A stretch of 46,970 nt of DNA. Origin: Gammaproteobacteria bacterium. Its GTDB lineage: Bacteria > Pseudomonadota > Gammaproteobacteria > Steroidobacterales > Steroidobacteraceae. The notes under the pieces were generated by a model, which was given only the letters and a program-made list of their open reading frames with translations, was not told the origin of the DNA and did no database searches. Position numbers and translations under genes: made by a program. The stretch spans positions 1 to 46,970 of the forward strand of contig JAGWPY010000140.1 in NCBI GenBank assembly GCA_028870275.1, written 5' to 3'. This document shows, one piece after another, positions 21,753-31,566 of the stretch. How positions within the stretch are numbered: position 1 is the first letter of the stretch; each line of letters opens with the position of its first letter.

Positions 21753-22956
21753 CGAAGCCGAAGGAATTCGACAGCGCGCAATGCAGGGTCATGCGCCGCG
21801 CGACGTTCGGGACGTAGTCGAGGTCGCATCCCTCGCCGGGGGCATGCAGGTTGATCGTCGGCGGCGCGACCTGGTCGCGCAGCGCGAGCACCGAGAAGAT
21901 CGCCTCGACGGCACCGGCCGCGCCGAGCAGGTGGCCGGTCATCGATTTCGTCGAGCTGACCGCGAGCCGGTCGGCCGCGGCGCCGAAGGCGCGGCGAATC
22001 GCCGTGGTCTCGGCGCGGTCGCCGAGTTCGGTCGAGGTCGCGTGCGCGTTCACGTACTGGATCGCCTCTGGAGCCAGGGCCGCATCGGCGAGCGCCTTCA
22101 CCATCGCCTTGCGCGCGCCCTCGCCGCTCTCCGGCGGCGCGGTCATGTGGTAGGCGTCGCCGCTCATGCCGAAGCCGACGACCTCCGCGTAGATCGTCGC
22201 GCCGCGGGCCCTGGCGCGCTCGTATTCCTCGAGAACCATGGCCCCGGCCCCGTCGCCCATCACGAAGCCGTCGCGGTCCTTGTCCCAGGGGCGGCTCGCG
22301 CCACTCGGGTCATCGTTGCGCTGGGAGAGCGCCTTCGCCTGTGCGAAACCGCTCACACCGGTCGGACAGGTCGCCATCTCCGATCCGCCGGCGAGCATCG
22401 CGTCGGCCTCGCCGTACTGGATCAGCCGGGTCGCGAGACCAATGGCGTGGGTCGAGGTGGTGCAGGCCGTTGCGACCGCGAGGTTGGGGCCGGTCAGATT
22501 GAACTGCATCGAGAGGTGGCCGCTCACCAGATTGATGATGCTGCCGGGGATGAAGAACGGCGAGACCTTCTTGGGAGAATGCGTCTCGAGATACTTGTCG
22601 TAGGTCTGCTCGATCGACTCGAGCCCGCCCATCCCCGAGCCCATCAGCACACCGACGCGATCGCTGTCGGCCTCGGACACCGTGAGGCCCGAATCGCGCA
22701 TCGCCTGGATGCCGGCGACGATCCCGTACTGCATGAACGCGTCCATGCGGCGCGCTTCCTTGGCGCTCAGATAGGGCTCGAGGTCGAGCCCGCGGATCTC
22801 GCCGCCGAAGTGCACCGGGAACGATGCGGTATCGAACCGCGTGGTCCGGGTGATACCGCTGCGGCCCTCGAGAATCGCCGCCCACGCCGTAGCGATGTCG
22901 TTACCGACCGGCGAGACGATCCCGAGGCCGGTCACGACGACGCGCCGCTTGCTCAA
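21715..22956 (-). CDS. fabF: Beta-ketoacyl-ACP synthase II
   Basis: MSKRRVVVTGLGIVSPVGNDIATAW, AVATACTTSTHAIGLATRLIQ, VNAHATSTELGDRAE, SFGFGGTNGSLIFRK. Confidence 0.96.
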   Translation of the reverse strand: MSKRRVVVTGLGIVSPVGNDIATAWAAILEGRSGITRTTRFDTASFPVHFGGEIRGLDLEPYLSAKEARRMDAFMQYGIVAGIQAMRDSGLTVSEADSDRVGVLMGSGMGGLESIEQTYDKYLETHSPKKVSPFFIPGSIINLVSGHLSMQFNLTGPNLAVATACTTSTHAIGLATRLIQYGEADAMLAGGSEMATCPTGVSGFAQAKALSQRNDDPSGASRPWDKDRDGFVMGDGAGAMVLEEYERARARGATIYAEVVGFGMSGDAYHMTAPPESGEGARKAMVKALADAALAPEAIQYVNAHATSTELGDRAETTAIRRAFGAAADRLAVSSTKSMTGHLLGAAGAVEAIFSVLALRDQVAPPTINLHAPGEGCDLDYVPNVARRMTLHCALSNSFGFGGTNGSLIFRKV

Positions 22957-22998
22957 GGCTCACTCCTGATGAAACGCCGCCCGACGCGCAAAGCCGCC

Positions 22999-23241
22999 TC
23001 AGGCCTTGGACTTGTGCGAGGTGATGTAGTCGATGGCCTGCTGAACGGTGGTGATCTTCTCGGCATCCTCGTCCGGGATCTCGGTCTCGAACTCTTCCTC
23101 GAGCGCCATGACCAGCTCGACGGTGTCCAGCGAGTCCGCGCCCAGATCGTCGACGAACGAGGCGTCGTTGGTCACTTCTTCTTCCTTGACGCCCAGCTGT
23201 TCGGCCACGATCTTCTTAACTTGCTGCTCGACAGTGCTCAT
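22999..23241 (-). CDS. acpP: Acyl carrier protein
   Basis: 80 aa; [73 protein letters not shown]. Confidence 0.98.
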   Translation of the reverse strand: MSTVEQQVKKIVAEQLGVKEEEVTNDASFVDDLGADSLDTVELVMALEEEFETEIPDEDAEKITTVQQAIDYITSHKSKA

Positions 23242-23278
23242 CGCTATGGTGTCCTCTCGGAATTTACCTGTTATGACA

Positions 23279-23296
23279 CGGCGTCGCAGGACGCCG
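23279..23296 (-). promoter_or_regulatory. Hairpin in acpP leader (7-bp stem, 4-nt loop)
   Basis: Plus strand CGGCGTC-GCAG-GACGCCG; about 38 nt upstream of the acpP start and downstream of a TAAAAT -10-like element (minus strand, 23339-23334). Confidence 0.4.
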
Positions 23297-23383
23297 AGTT
23301 CCGGCCAGCCCCCACTTGCGGGCAGGGCGCGTATTTTAAGGGAACGCGGTCGCGCCGGCTACCAGAGACTCGACGGCCGGCAT

Positions 23384-24124
23384 TCAGGGCATGTACATGC
23401 CGCCGTTGACGTGGATCGTCTCGCCGGTTACGTAGGCGGCGGCCGGCGAGGCGAGAAAGCCCACCGCGGCCGCGACGTCCTCGGGAAGACCGAGCCGGCC
23501 CAGGGGGATCTGCGCGTCGAGCACCGCGCGCTGCTCGGCGGCGAGGGCGCGGGTCATGTCGGTGTCGATGAAGCCCGGCGCGACCACGTTGACCGTGATG
23601 CCGCGCGAACCGACCTCGCGCGCGAGCGACTTCGAAAAGCCGATCATGCCCGCCTTGGCGGCCGCGTAGTTCGCCTGGCCGGGATTGCCGGTCAGCCCGA
23701 CCACCGAAGCGATGCTGACGATGCGACCCTTGCGCGCCTTCATCATCCCGCGCAACACCGCCTTGGACAGCCGGAACACCGAGGCGAGGTTCGTCTGGAT
23801 CACCGCGTCCCAGTCCTCGGGCTTCATGCGCAACAGGAGCGTGTCGCGGGTGATGCCGGCGTTGTTGACCAGGATCGTGACCGCGCCTTCGCGCGCCTCG
23901 ATATCGGCGAGCAGCGCCTCGATCGAGGCCGGATCGGCGACGTCGAGCACCGCGCCCCGCCCGCCGTGACCGGAGAGGGCTGCGCCGATCGACTCGGCGC
24001 CGGCGGCGGTGGTCGCGGTTCCGATCACCCGCGCACCCTGTCGGGCGAGATGCGCGGCGATCGCGGCGCCGATGCCGCGCGAAGCGCCGGTCACCAGCGC
24101 GACTTCCCCTGTGAGCGTGGACAT
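23384..24124 (-). CDS. fabG: 3-oxoacyl-ACP reductase
   Basis: VALVTGASRGIGAAIAAHLARQGA, ILVNNAGITRDTLLLRMKPEDWD, NYAAAKAGMIGFSKSLAREVGSRGITVNVVAPGFIDTDMT. Confidence 0.96.
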   Translation of the reverse strand: MSTLTGEVALVTGASRGIGAAIAAHLARQGARVIGTATTAAGAESIGAALSGHGGRGAVLDVADPASIEALLADIEAREGAVTILVNNAGITRDTLLLRMKPEDWDAVIQTNLASVFRLSKAVLRGMMKARKGRIVSIASVVGLTGNPGQANYAAAKAGMIGFSKSLAREVGSRGITVNVVAPGFIDTDMTRALAAEQRAVLDAQIPLGRLGLPEDVAAAVGFLASPAAAYVTGETIHVNGGMYMP

Positions 24125-24145
24125 TGGCGGATACCTCTGGCGACT

Positions 24146-25090
24146 TCAGACCGCTTGCGCGGCGAGCAACGCCTCTTCGATCGACTTCGGATCCTCGAGC
24201 GAGATCATCTTCAAATCGCGGTTCTTGTCGATCCGTCGATTCAGGCTGCCGAGCACCTTGCCCGGTCCGCACTCGACGATGACGGTCGCGCCGGCGCCGA
24301 TGATGGTGCGCACGGTCGCGGCCCAATAGACCGGCGTGCGCAGCTGTTTGACCAGCGCCGCGCGGATCTCGTCCGGCCGACGGTGCTGCTTGACGTCCAC
24401 GCCGTAGACCGCCACGTCCTGGGGCGAGAGGACCTGGACCTCGGCGAGCCGCTCCCCGAGGCGCGCCGCGGCCGGGGCCATCAGCGAGCTGTGCGCCGGG
24501 ACGCTGATCGGCAGCATGACCGCGCGCTTCGCTCCGCGCGCCGTCGCCGCCTCGACGGCGCGCGCGACCGCGCTTGCGCGTCCGGCGATGACCACCTGAC
24601 CCGGCGCGTTGAAATTCACCGCCTCGACGACTTCGCCCTGGGCCGCCTCGGCGCAGGCCGCCTCGACGTCGCTGTCCTCCAGCCCGAGGATCGCGGCCAT
24701 CGCGCCCTCCCCCTGCGGCACGGCCTCCTGCATGGCCTGGGCACGGAACCTGACCAGCGCGACCGCGTCCCGGAACTCGAGGCTGCCGGCGGCGACCAGC
24801 GCCGAGAACTCGCCGAGGCTGTGCCCGGCCATCGCTTTCGGAACGGGACCGCCGAGCGAGCGCCAGATCCGGTAGGTCGCCACGGCCGCCGTCAGCATCG
24901 CCGGCTGCGTGACCTCGGTGGCGTTCAGCGCCTCCGCCGGTCCGTCGCGGCAGATGGCCCAGAGATCGTAGCCGAGGACCTCGGAGGCCTCGGCGAAGGT
25001 ACGGCCGACCTGCGCGTGCGCGGCGGCGAGTCCGGCCATCATGCCGACCGACTGGGATCCCTGGCCGGGAAAGGTGAATGCGAGTGACAT
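24146..25090 (-). CDS. fabD: Malonyl-CoA-ACP transacylase
   Basis: MSLAFTFPGQGSQSVGMMAGLAAAH, MAGHSLGEFSALVAAGSLEFRDAVALVRFRAQAMQEAVP. Confidence 0.97.
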   Translation of the reverse strand: MSLAFTFPGQGSQSVGMMAGLAAAHAQVGRTFAEASEVLGYDLWAICRDGPAEALNATEVTQPAMLTAAVATYRIWRSLGGPVPKAMAGHSLGEFSALVAAGSLEFRDAVALVRFRAQAMQEAVPQGEGAMAAILGLEDSDVEAACAEAAQGEVVEAVNFNAPGQVVIAGRASAVARAVEAATARGAKRAVMLPISVPAHSSLMAPAAARLGERLAEVQVLSPQDVAVYGVDVKQHRRPDEIRAALVKQLRTPVYWAATVRTIIGAGATVIVECGPGKVLGSLNRRIDKNRDLKMISLEDPKSIEEALLAAQAV

Positions 25091-25124
25091 GCGCTGCGGG
25101 TCTCCAGGACGGCCCTGGACGTTC

Positions 25125-25769
25125 TCAGGACCTTTGGCTCGGGCGGATTATAGCCGTCCAGGCGCAGAGTGCAGCCCCGACGATCGCGCCGGCGAGCGCA
25201 CCATAGAGGTGCGCATCGACCACGATCAGAGGCGCGGCGTGTCCGGTGGCTTGCGCATACTGCTCGTGCGCGAGCTTGACCACGAGGACCACGACCAGGA
25301 TCCAGCGCTCCCAGGCGCGCTCGACGAATCGGCGCACGGTGCCGGCGGCGACCGCTCCGTGCAGCACGCCCGAGGAACCGAGATACCAGTCGACGCGCGG
25401 ACTGAGCCACCACAGTCCGCTGCCGATCGCCAGCGCCGAGGCGCAGACGATCGCCAGCCACTCGACGCCGTCATAGGCATCGGCGAACAGCGCCCAGACG
25501 AGCACCAACCCGAGACCGTCGAGCAACAGGTGATGCGCGTCGAGATGCACGAGGTGCGCGGTCAGGAGCCGCCACCACTGTCCCTCGCCGAGCGCGGCGC
25601 GATCGTAACGCAGAGCGAGTCGGGCGGAGTCGCCGAACGCCGACAACAGCACCAGCGCGCCGAGCAGCGCGAGCAACCAAATCCAGCGGCCGCGGTCCCA
25701 CTGCAACGAGGCGAGGATCGCCCCGCCGCGGCGCGAACGGTCCGGCTCAGGCCGTATTTTTGATATCAT
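25125..25769 (-). CDS. rrtA: Rhombosortase-like rhomboid-family intramembrane serine protease
   Basis: [48 protein letters not shown] (GxSG nucleophile), [16 protein letters not shown] (catalytic His); short multi-TM. Start taken at ATG 25769. Confidence 0.82.
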   Translation of the reverse strand: MISKIRPEPDRSRRGGAILASLQWDRGRWIWLLALLGALVLLSAFGDSARLALRYDRAALGEGQWWRLLTAHLVHLDAHHLLLDGLGLVLVWALFADAYDGVEWLAIVCASALAIGSGLWWLSPRVDWYLGSSGVLHGAVAAGTVRRFVERAWERWILVVVLVVKLAHEQYAQATGHAAPLIVVDAHLYGALAGAIVGAALCAWTAIIRPSQRS

Positions 25770-25794
25770 GCGGTCACTTTCCCGAGGATCCATC

Positions 25795-26229
25795 ATGCGC
25801 AATCGCTCACGCGGATTCACTCTGATCGAGATCATGGTCGTCGTGGTGATCCTCGCGGTCCTCGGCGCGCTGGTGGTGCCGAAGATCCTCTCCAACGTCG
25901 ACAAGGCGCGCGTCACCCGCGCGGCGAGCGACATCCGCGCGATCGAGACCGCGCTCGACCTGTACCGGCTCGATAATTTCAAATACCCGACCACGGAACA
26001 AGGCCTCGAGGCTCTGGTGAGGAAACCGGCCGATCCGACGCTCACCAATTACCGCGAGGGCGGCTACCTCAAGGCGGTGCCCAAGGACCCCTGGGGCAAC
26101 CCCTACCACTACACCAGTCCGGGCGCCGACGGCCGGGACTATGACATCATCTCGTATGGCCGCGACGGCAAACCCGGCGGCGAGGGTTACGACGCGGACA
26201 TCAGCAGCTCCTCGCTCGACCAGAACTAG
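25795..26229 (+). CDS. gspG: Type II secretion system major pseudopilin GspG
   Basis: [66 protein letters not shown]-like GAGG before ATG 25795. Confidence 0.97.
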   Translation: MRNRSRGFTLIEIMVVVVILAVLGALVVPKILSNVDKARVTRAASDIRAIETALDLYRLDNFKYPTTEQGLEALVRKPADPTLTNYREGGYLKAVPKDPWGNPYHYTSPGADGRDYDIISYGRDGKPGGEGYDADISSSSLDQN

Positions 26230-26261
26230 GCGCAACGCGCCGCGACGGTGCGAGCTCCGGC

Positions 26262-26801
26262 ATGCGCAGTCGCGGCTTCACGCTGATAGAGATCCTGGTC
26301 GTGCTGGTGATCATGGCGGTCGTGATCTCGATCGCCGTGTTGTCCATCAACGTGGCGGGCCGCGACACGCAACTCGACCAGGAGAGCCGCCGGATCGTGG
26401 GACTGCTCGACCTGCTGCACCAGAAGGCCCTGCTCGAGGGCCGGGACTTCGGGCTCCTGGTCGAGCCGCGCGGTTACCGCTTCCTGGTCTATGACACGCT
26501 GCGCGAACAATGGATGCCGTTCGACCAGGACCCGCAGTTCCGGCCACGTTCCCTGCCCGCGGGGCTCGGCTTCCGCCTCGAGCTCGACGGCCGCCAGATC
26601 GTCCTGAAGACGCCCGACCCGAAGCTTCGGGGCGATGTCGCGCCCGCGCCCCCGCAGATCGCGATCGCGGCCAGCGGCGAGGGGACGCCGTTCCGCCTGA
26701 CGATCGAGCGCGACTCGAGCGGCGCGACCGCGGTGATGAGCGGCGATGCGTTCGGCGACACCCGCCTGGGCGACGCCTCGGCGGCGTCGCGCGCCTCGTG
26801 A
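26262..26801 (+). CDS. gspH: Type II secretion system minor pseudopilin GspH
   Basis: [29 protein letters not shown]; order after gspG. Confidence 0.9.
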   Translation: MRSRGFTLIEILVVLVIMAVVISIAVLSINVAGRDTQLDQESRRIVGLLDLLHQKALLEGRDFGLLVEPRGYRFLVYDTLREQWMPFDQDPQFRPRSLPAGLGFRLELDGRQIVLKTPDPKLRGDVAPAPPQIAIAASGEGTPFRLTIERDSSGATAVMSGDAFGDTRLGDASAASRAS

Positions 26802-27340
26802 ATCGCACGCCGCGCCTCCGCCACGTCAATCCGGCCGGCGGCTTCACGCTGGTCGAGGTGCTGGTGGCGCTCACCATCGTCGCGCTCGGACTCGCCGCGC
26901 TCATGACCACGATCGCCGGCGCGGCGCGGACCAGCGGCTATCTGCGCGAGAAGACCCTCGCGGAATGGATCGCGATGAACCGCATCACGCAGGTGCGCCT
27001 CGGCCTGCAGACCTCCGGCGAGAGCCAGGACAAGGGACAACTGCGTTACGCGGGGCGCGACTGGCACTACGACACGCGCTACTTCAACACCAGCATCAAT
27101 TCGATGCGCCGGGTGGTCGTGCGCGTCTGGGCCGGCAAGCCGGATGCCAAGGGCAATCCGCTCGCCGAGGCCATCGGCTTCGTCGGCACGCAGATCGCCC
27201 CGCCGGGCAGCTCGGACCTGTACGACTGGACGACCGGTGCGGTGCCGCTCGGCGCGACCCAGACCGGCGCCGCGGGCAACACGACACCGATCCAGAACGC
27301 GCAACCGATCACGGGTTCGGGCACGAAGAGCGGACCATGA
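26798..27340 (+). CDS. gspI: Type II secretion system minor pseudopilin GspI
   Basis: GGFTLVEVLVALTIVALGLAALM...LAEWIAMNRITQVRL; GTG start overlapping gspH stop. Confidence 0.92.
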   Translation: MNRTPRLRHVNPAGGFTLVEVLVALTIVALGLAALMTTIAGAARTSGYLREKTLAEWIAMNRITQVRLGLQTSGESQDKGQLRYAGRDWHYDTRYFNTSINSMRRVVVRVWAGKPDAKGNPLAEAIGFVGTQIAPPGSSDLYDWTTGAVPLGATQTGAAGNTTPIQNAQPITGSGTKSGP

Positions 27341-28005
27341 AGTCGCGGGGCTTCACGCTGATCGAGATGCTGGTCGCCCTGCTGATCCTCGGGATCCTCT
27401 CGGCGCTCGCCTACGGGACCTACCGCGAGGCGCGGATCTCGGCGCAGCAGACCGAGAAGAGTCTGAAGCGCACCCGTGAAATCGAGTTCGGCCTGAGAGT
27501 GATGGTGCAGGACTTCGCCGAGATCGCGCCGCGGCCGATCCGCGATCCGCTCGGCCAGGCGAGACTGCCGGCGCTCGCCGGCGGCGCGGGGGCGGCAACC
27601 TTCGACCTCTCCTCCGGCGGCGACTCGGGGGATGCGAGCTCGGCGCTCGGCGCCGGCCCGCCTCTGGTCGAGTTCACGCGCGCCGGATGGTCGAATACCG
27701 CCGGCGAGCAGCGCAGCACCCTGCAGCGCGTCGCCTATCAACTGGTCGGCACGGTGTTGAAGCGCGCCTATTACGTGGTGCTCGACCCGACCACGGCCGA
27801 CCAACCCGTGGTCCAGGACCTGCTCACCGGCGTCAAGAGCGTGCGCATCCAGTATCTCGACCAGAGTCAGAACTGGGTGAGCGAGTGGCCGCCCGCGGCG
27901 CTGCCCGCGGTGACCCGGCTCGCGGTGCGACCGGCCGCGGTGGAGATCGTGATCACCTTCAGCGACTGGGGCGAAGTGCGCCGTCTGGTCGAGGTGGCCG
28001 GATGA
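27337..28005 (+). CDS. gspJ: Type II secretion system minor pseudopilin GspJ
   Basis: [52 protein letters not shown] 27337 overlaps gspI stop. Confidence 0.92.
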   Translation: MKSRGFTLIEMLVALLILGILSALAYGTYREARISAQQTEKSLKRTREIEFGLRVMVQDFAEIAPRPIRDPLGQARLPALAGGAGAATFDLSSGGDSGDASSALGAGPPLVEFTRAGWSNTAGEQRSTLQRVAYQLVGTVLKRAYYVVLDPTTADQPVVQDLLTGVKSVRIQYLDQSQNWVSEWPPAALPAVTRLAVRPAAVEIVITFSDWGEVRRLVEVAG

Positions 28006-29012
28006 GACCGATCCGCCATCGCCGTCGGGAACGGGGCGTCGCGCTGATCATCGCCCTGGTGATCGTCGCGCTCGCCACGGTGCTCGCCTGGAAGATCGGC
28101 TTCGACAGCTACCTCGAACGCCAGCGTACCTTCGCGATCCTCTCGGTCGAACAGGCGATGCAGTTCGGCGCGGGCGCCGAAGCCCTGGCCGCGGACGCGC
28201 TCTCGCAACAACTGCAGCAGACGCCGCAGGTCACGCTCGCCCAAGCCTGGGCCCAGCCGACCCCGGCGCTGCCGATCACGCCGCCGGAGTCTCCCGACGG
28301 GGAGCCGATCGGTACGCTGCAGGGCAGCCTCGAGGACATGGACGGGCGGTTCAACCTGAACAATCTCGCCCGCCTTCTGCCCGATGGCACCGAGGACCCG
28401 CAGCCGCTCGAGCAGTTCCAGCGACTGCTCGTTGCAGTGCACCTCGAGCCGAAGTGGGCCGGCATCGCCCGCGACTGGATCGACCAGGACCGCGTGCCGA
28501 GCCAGCCCGATGGCGCCGAGGACGACGTGTACACGCGGCTCACACCGCCGTACTGGACCGGCGACTGGCCGATGACCACTCCCACCGAACTCATGGCTCT
28601 TCCCGGCTTCGGCCGCGACCGCTATCTCGCCATCGCGCCGTACGTGACGGCGCTGCCGACTGCGGACGCGGTGATCAATTTGTGCACCGCCCCGGCGCCG
28701 GTGCTCGAGAGTCTCGCCTCCACTTTGAACGGCGAGTACAGCAGCGATCCAAACGCGTTGGCCGCCGGCCGCAAGAACGGCTGCTTCCCGGACTACAACA
28801 CCTTCGAGGCGACCGTCGGTCAACAAAGCGCGGACTGGGCCCAGATCCAGAACTGGGTCACCGACGGCAGCAACGGCAAGCTCGCCAATGCGTATTTCCG
28901 TTTGACCACCCGCGTGACGCTTGGCACCGCGCAATTCACCTTGTACAGTCTTTTGCTGCGCAACAGCGGCGGCAAGGTCGTACCATTGCTGCGCAGTTTC
29001 GGGACTCTATGA
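28002..29012 (+). CDS. gspK: Type II secretion system minor pseudopilin GspK
   Basis: RERGVALIIALVIVALATVLAW, LEDMDGRFNLNNL, RDWIDQDRVPSQPDGAEDDVYTRLTPPY. Confidence 0.94.
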   Translation: MRPIRHRRRERGVALIIALVIVALATVLAWKIGFDSYLERQRTFAILSVEQAMQFGAGAEALAADALSQQLQQTPQVTLAQAWAQPTPALPITPPESPDGEPIGTLQGSLEDMDGRFNLNNLARLLPDGTEDPQPLEQFQRLLVAVHLEPKWAGIARDWIDQDRVPSQPDGAEDDVYTRLTPPYWTGDWPMTTPTELMALPGFGRDRYLAIAPYVTALPTADAVINLCTAPAPVLESLASTLNGEYSSDPNALAAGRKNGCFPDYNTFEATVGQQSADWAQIQNWVTDGSNGKLANAYFRLTTRVTLGTAQFTLYSLLLRNSGGKVVPLLRSFGTL

Positions 29013-29019
29013 ACACCCC

Positions 29020-30285
29020 ATGCCGCAGATCCTGATCGTCCGACTCCCAGCGCCCGGACAGACCGACGCCGAGTGGCTCACGGTCGACGATGCCGGCCTC
29101 GCGCAGGGCGTCGTGCACCGCGGCCCGCTCGCCGAGGCCGCGGCGACCGCACCGCCGGAGGCGCGGGTGATCGCGCTCGCGAGTGGCACGGAAGTGCTGA
29201 TCGCGGCCGCGCAGCTGCCGCCCGGGAGCGGCGCGAAACTCGCGCGCGCCGTACCGTTCGCGCTCGAAGAACAACTCAGCGAGGACCTCGACACGCTCTG
29301 CTTCGCGATCGGCAAGCGCGCCGCCGACGGCACCACGCCGGTCGCCGTGGTCGCGCGCACCGCGCTCGAGGGCTGGCTCGCCGCGCTGCGCGGCGCGGGA
29401 CTCGAACCCGCCGCGCTCCATGCGGACCTTGCCTGGCTGCCCGACAATCCGGGGCAGACCGTGCTCTGGCTGGAAGGGGAGCGGCTCGCGGTGCGCCGTC
29501 CCGGCGCCCTGCCGCTGATGGTCGAGGCCGCACCGCTCGCCGATGCGCTCGAAGCCTGCGGCCTGATCTGCGATCCGGCGGCCGCGCAAGCCGAGCCGCA
29601 GCCGCTCGCCAACGCGATCCTCTACCTCGGTCGCGAGGACTGGGAGCGCGTGCAGAACGAGGTCGAGTCGCTGCTGCCGCGCTTCGAGACGTTGAAGGTG
29701 CAGCTGCTCGCCGACGGCCCCCTGCCCTGGCTGGCCCGATCGCTGACGACGCGCGGCGCGGTGAACCTCCTGCAGGGCGAATTCGCCCGCACGCCGCCGC
29801 TCGCAAAGCGCCTGCACGAGTGGCGGGTCGCGGCGATCCTCGCGGCGGCGCTGCTGGTGGTGCACATCGGCGCGCAGAGCATCGAGCTCGCTCACGCGCA
29901 CCGCGAGCGCGCCCGACTCGACGCGCAGATCGGTCAGCTGTATTCGACGGCGATGCCCGGCGAACCGATGCAGGATGCGCGCCGCCAGATGCAGCAGCGC
30001 CTGCAGCTGATCCGCGCGTCGGCGACCGGCCCGCAGCGTTTCCTGCACGCCATGCAGGCGCTCGCGACCGCGGTGGCCGCGAGCCCGCAAACCACGATCG
30101 AATCCTTCGCCTTCCGCGACGGGTCGATGGACCTGACCGTGGCCGCACATGCCATCGACGGCCTCTCGCAACTCGCCGGGTCCCTCGGCAGGCAGGGTTT
30201 TGCGGCCGAGATCCAGTCCTCGACGCCGACCAAGGACGGCATCGAGGGGCACCTGCGGATCCACAGCACGGAGCCGCGACGATGA
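29020..30285 (+). CDS. gspL: Type II secretion system protein GspL
   Basis: ARAVPFALEEQLSEDLDTLCFAIG, NLLQGEFARTPPLAKRLHEWRVAAILAAALLVVHIG; start ATG 29020. Confidence 0.9.
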   Translation: MPQILIVRLPAPGQTDAEWLTVDDAGLAQGVVHRGPLAEAAATAPPEARVIALASGTEVLIAAAQLPPGSGAKLARAVPFALEEQLSEDLDTLCFAIGKRAADGTTPVAVVARTALEGWLAALRGAGLEPAALHADLAWLPDNPGQTVLWLEGERLAVRRPGALPLMVEAAPLADALEACGLICDPAAAQAEPQPLANAILYLGREDWERVQNEVESLLPRFETLKVQLLADGPLPWLARSLTTRGAVNLLQGEFARTPPLAKRLHEWRVAAILAAALLVVHIGAQSIELAHAHRERARLDAQIGQLYSTAMPGEPMQDARRQMQQRLQLIRASATGPQRFLHAMQALATAVAASPQTTIESFAFRDGSMDLTVAAHAIDGLSQLAGSLGRQGFAAEIQSSTPTKDGIEGHLRIHSTEPRR

Positions 30286-30773
30286 AGGCGGCGCTGCGCG
30301 CCTGGATCGAGGGTCTCGAGCCGCGCGAACGGTACTTCGTGCTGGGTGGCGCCATCGTGCTCGCGGTGACGCTGATGGTCTCGCTGGTGCTCATGCCGCT
30401 CGATGCGGCGCTCTCGCGCGCACTCGCCGGCAACCAGCGCCGTCGGGGCGACCTCGAGTGGATGCGGGTGAACGCCGCCGAGATCCGCGCCGGGGCGGCG
30501 ACCGTACGCGCGCCGAGCGCCGAGCCGCCCCTGGTGCTGGTCGATCGGACCGCCCGCGACGCAGGCCTCGGCGAGGCCCTGCGCGGCACGCAGCCGGCGG
30601 GCGACGGAGGGCTGCAGGTGCAGCTCCAGGGCGCGGCGTTCGACGCAATGATCGCCTGGATCGGTCAGCTCGACGCGCGCTACGGCCTCGCGGTGAGAAC
30701 GATTACCGTGGACCGCGATGCGCGCACGGGGACCGTCGATGCCAACCTCACGTTCGCCCCGCCCGCGCACTGA
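30282..30773 (+). CDS. gspM: Type II secretion system protein GspM
   Basis: GLEPRERYFVLGGAIVLAVTLMVSLVLMPL..., order after gspL with ATGA overlap. Confidence 0.88.
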   Translation: MKAALRAWIEGLEPRERYFVLGGAIVLAVTLMVSLVLMPLDAALSRALAGNQRRRGDLEWMRVNAAEIRAGAATVRAPSAEPPLVLVDRTARDAGLGEALRGTQPAGDGGLQVQLQGAAFDAMIAWIGQLDARYGLAVRTITVDRDARTGTVDANLTFAPPAH

Positions 30774-31554
30774 CCGGAAGGCCCCGGCCGCGCGCCGGCA
30801 CGCCTACTGGCCTCTGATCCCGCTCGCGATCCTGATCGGTGCCGCGACGCTGATCGCCGCGCTGCCGGCCGCGATTCTCGGCCGGATCCTGCCGCCGGAC
30901 CTGCGGCTGGTCGATGCCTCGGGTACGATCTGGCACGGCGCCGCCGCCGACGTGGAATTCGCGGGCCGCGGGCTCGGCGCGCTCGAATGGCGCCTGCATC
31001 CACTCGCCCTGCTGCGCGGCGCAGCCGATCTCGACCTGCACTGGGTCGACCTGCGCTGGTCGGCGACGGCCAGGGCGAGTCTCGGGCGCCAGGCGTTCCG
31101 CCTGAGCGACTTGCGTGCCGCGGGCCCGATCGCCGATCTCGCGCCATTCGGCCTGCCGCCCGGCTGGAGCGGAACCGCGACGGTCGACCTTCACAGCCTC
31201 GGCGGTGACTACCACCGCATCGCCACGATCGACGGTCAGATATCGATCGCTCACCTCGCCTCGGCCGGCTTCGCGAACGGCATCGACCTCGGCGACTACC
31301 GGGCGCGACTCGGTACGCAGACCGCGACCGGCGCCGCCGGACTCGGCGCGAACATCGAGGACCTCGCAGGGCCGCTGCGCCTGCGGGCGACCGTGAGCGT
31401 CGACCAGTCGAACCGGCGTGCGCTGGTCTCGGGCACGGTCGCGGCGCGGCCGGATGCGAACCCGGCGATCGTCGCCGAGGTCGAGCGGCTCGCGCGCATG
31501 CGCGGCCGCAACGCCGCCGGCGAGGTCCCGTTGGACGTCGAGCTCGGCTACTAG
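30739..31554 (+). CDS. gspN: Type II secretion system protein GspN
   Basis: RHAYWPLIPLAILIGAATLIAALPAAIL, LVDASGTIWHGAAADVEFAGRGLGALEWRLHPLALL; start ATG 30739 overlaps gspM by 35 bp. Confidence 0.88.
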   Translation: MPTSRSPRPRTDRKAPAARRHAYWPLIPLAILIGAATLIAALPAAILGRILPPDLRLVDASGTIWHGAAADVEFAGRGLGALEWRLHPLALLRGAADLDLHWVDLRWSATARASLGRQAFRLSDLRAAGPIADLAPFGLPPGWSGTATVDLHSLGGDYHRIATIDGQISIAHLASAGFANGIDLGDYRARLGTQTATGAAGLGANIEDLAGPLRLRATVSVDQSNRRALVSGTVAARPDANPAIVAEVERLARMRGRNAAGEVPLDVELGY

Positions 31555-31566
31555 GATCGACAGGCC

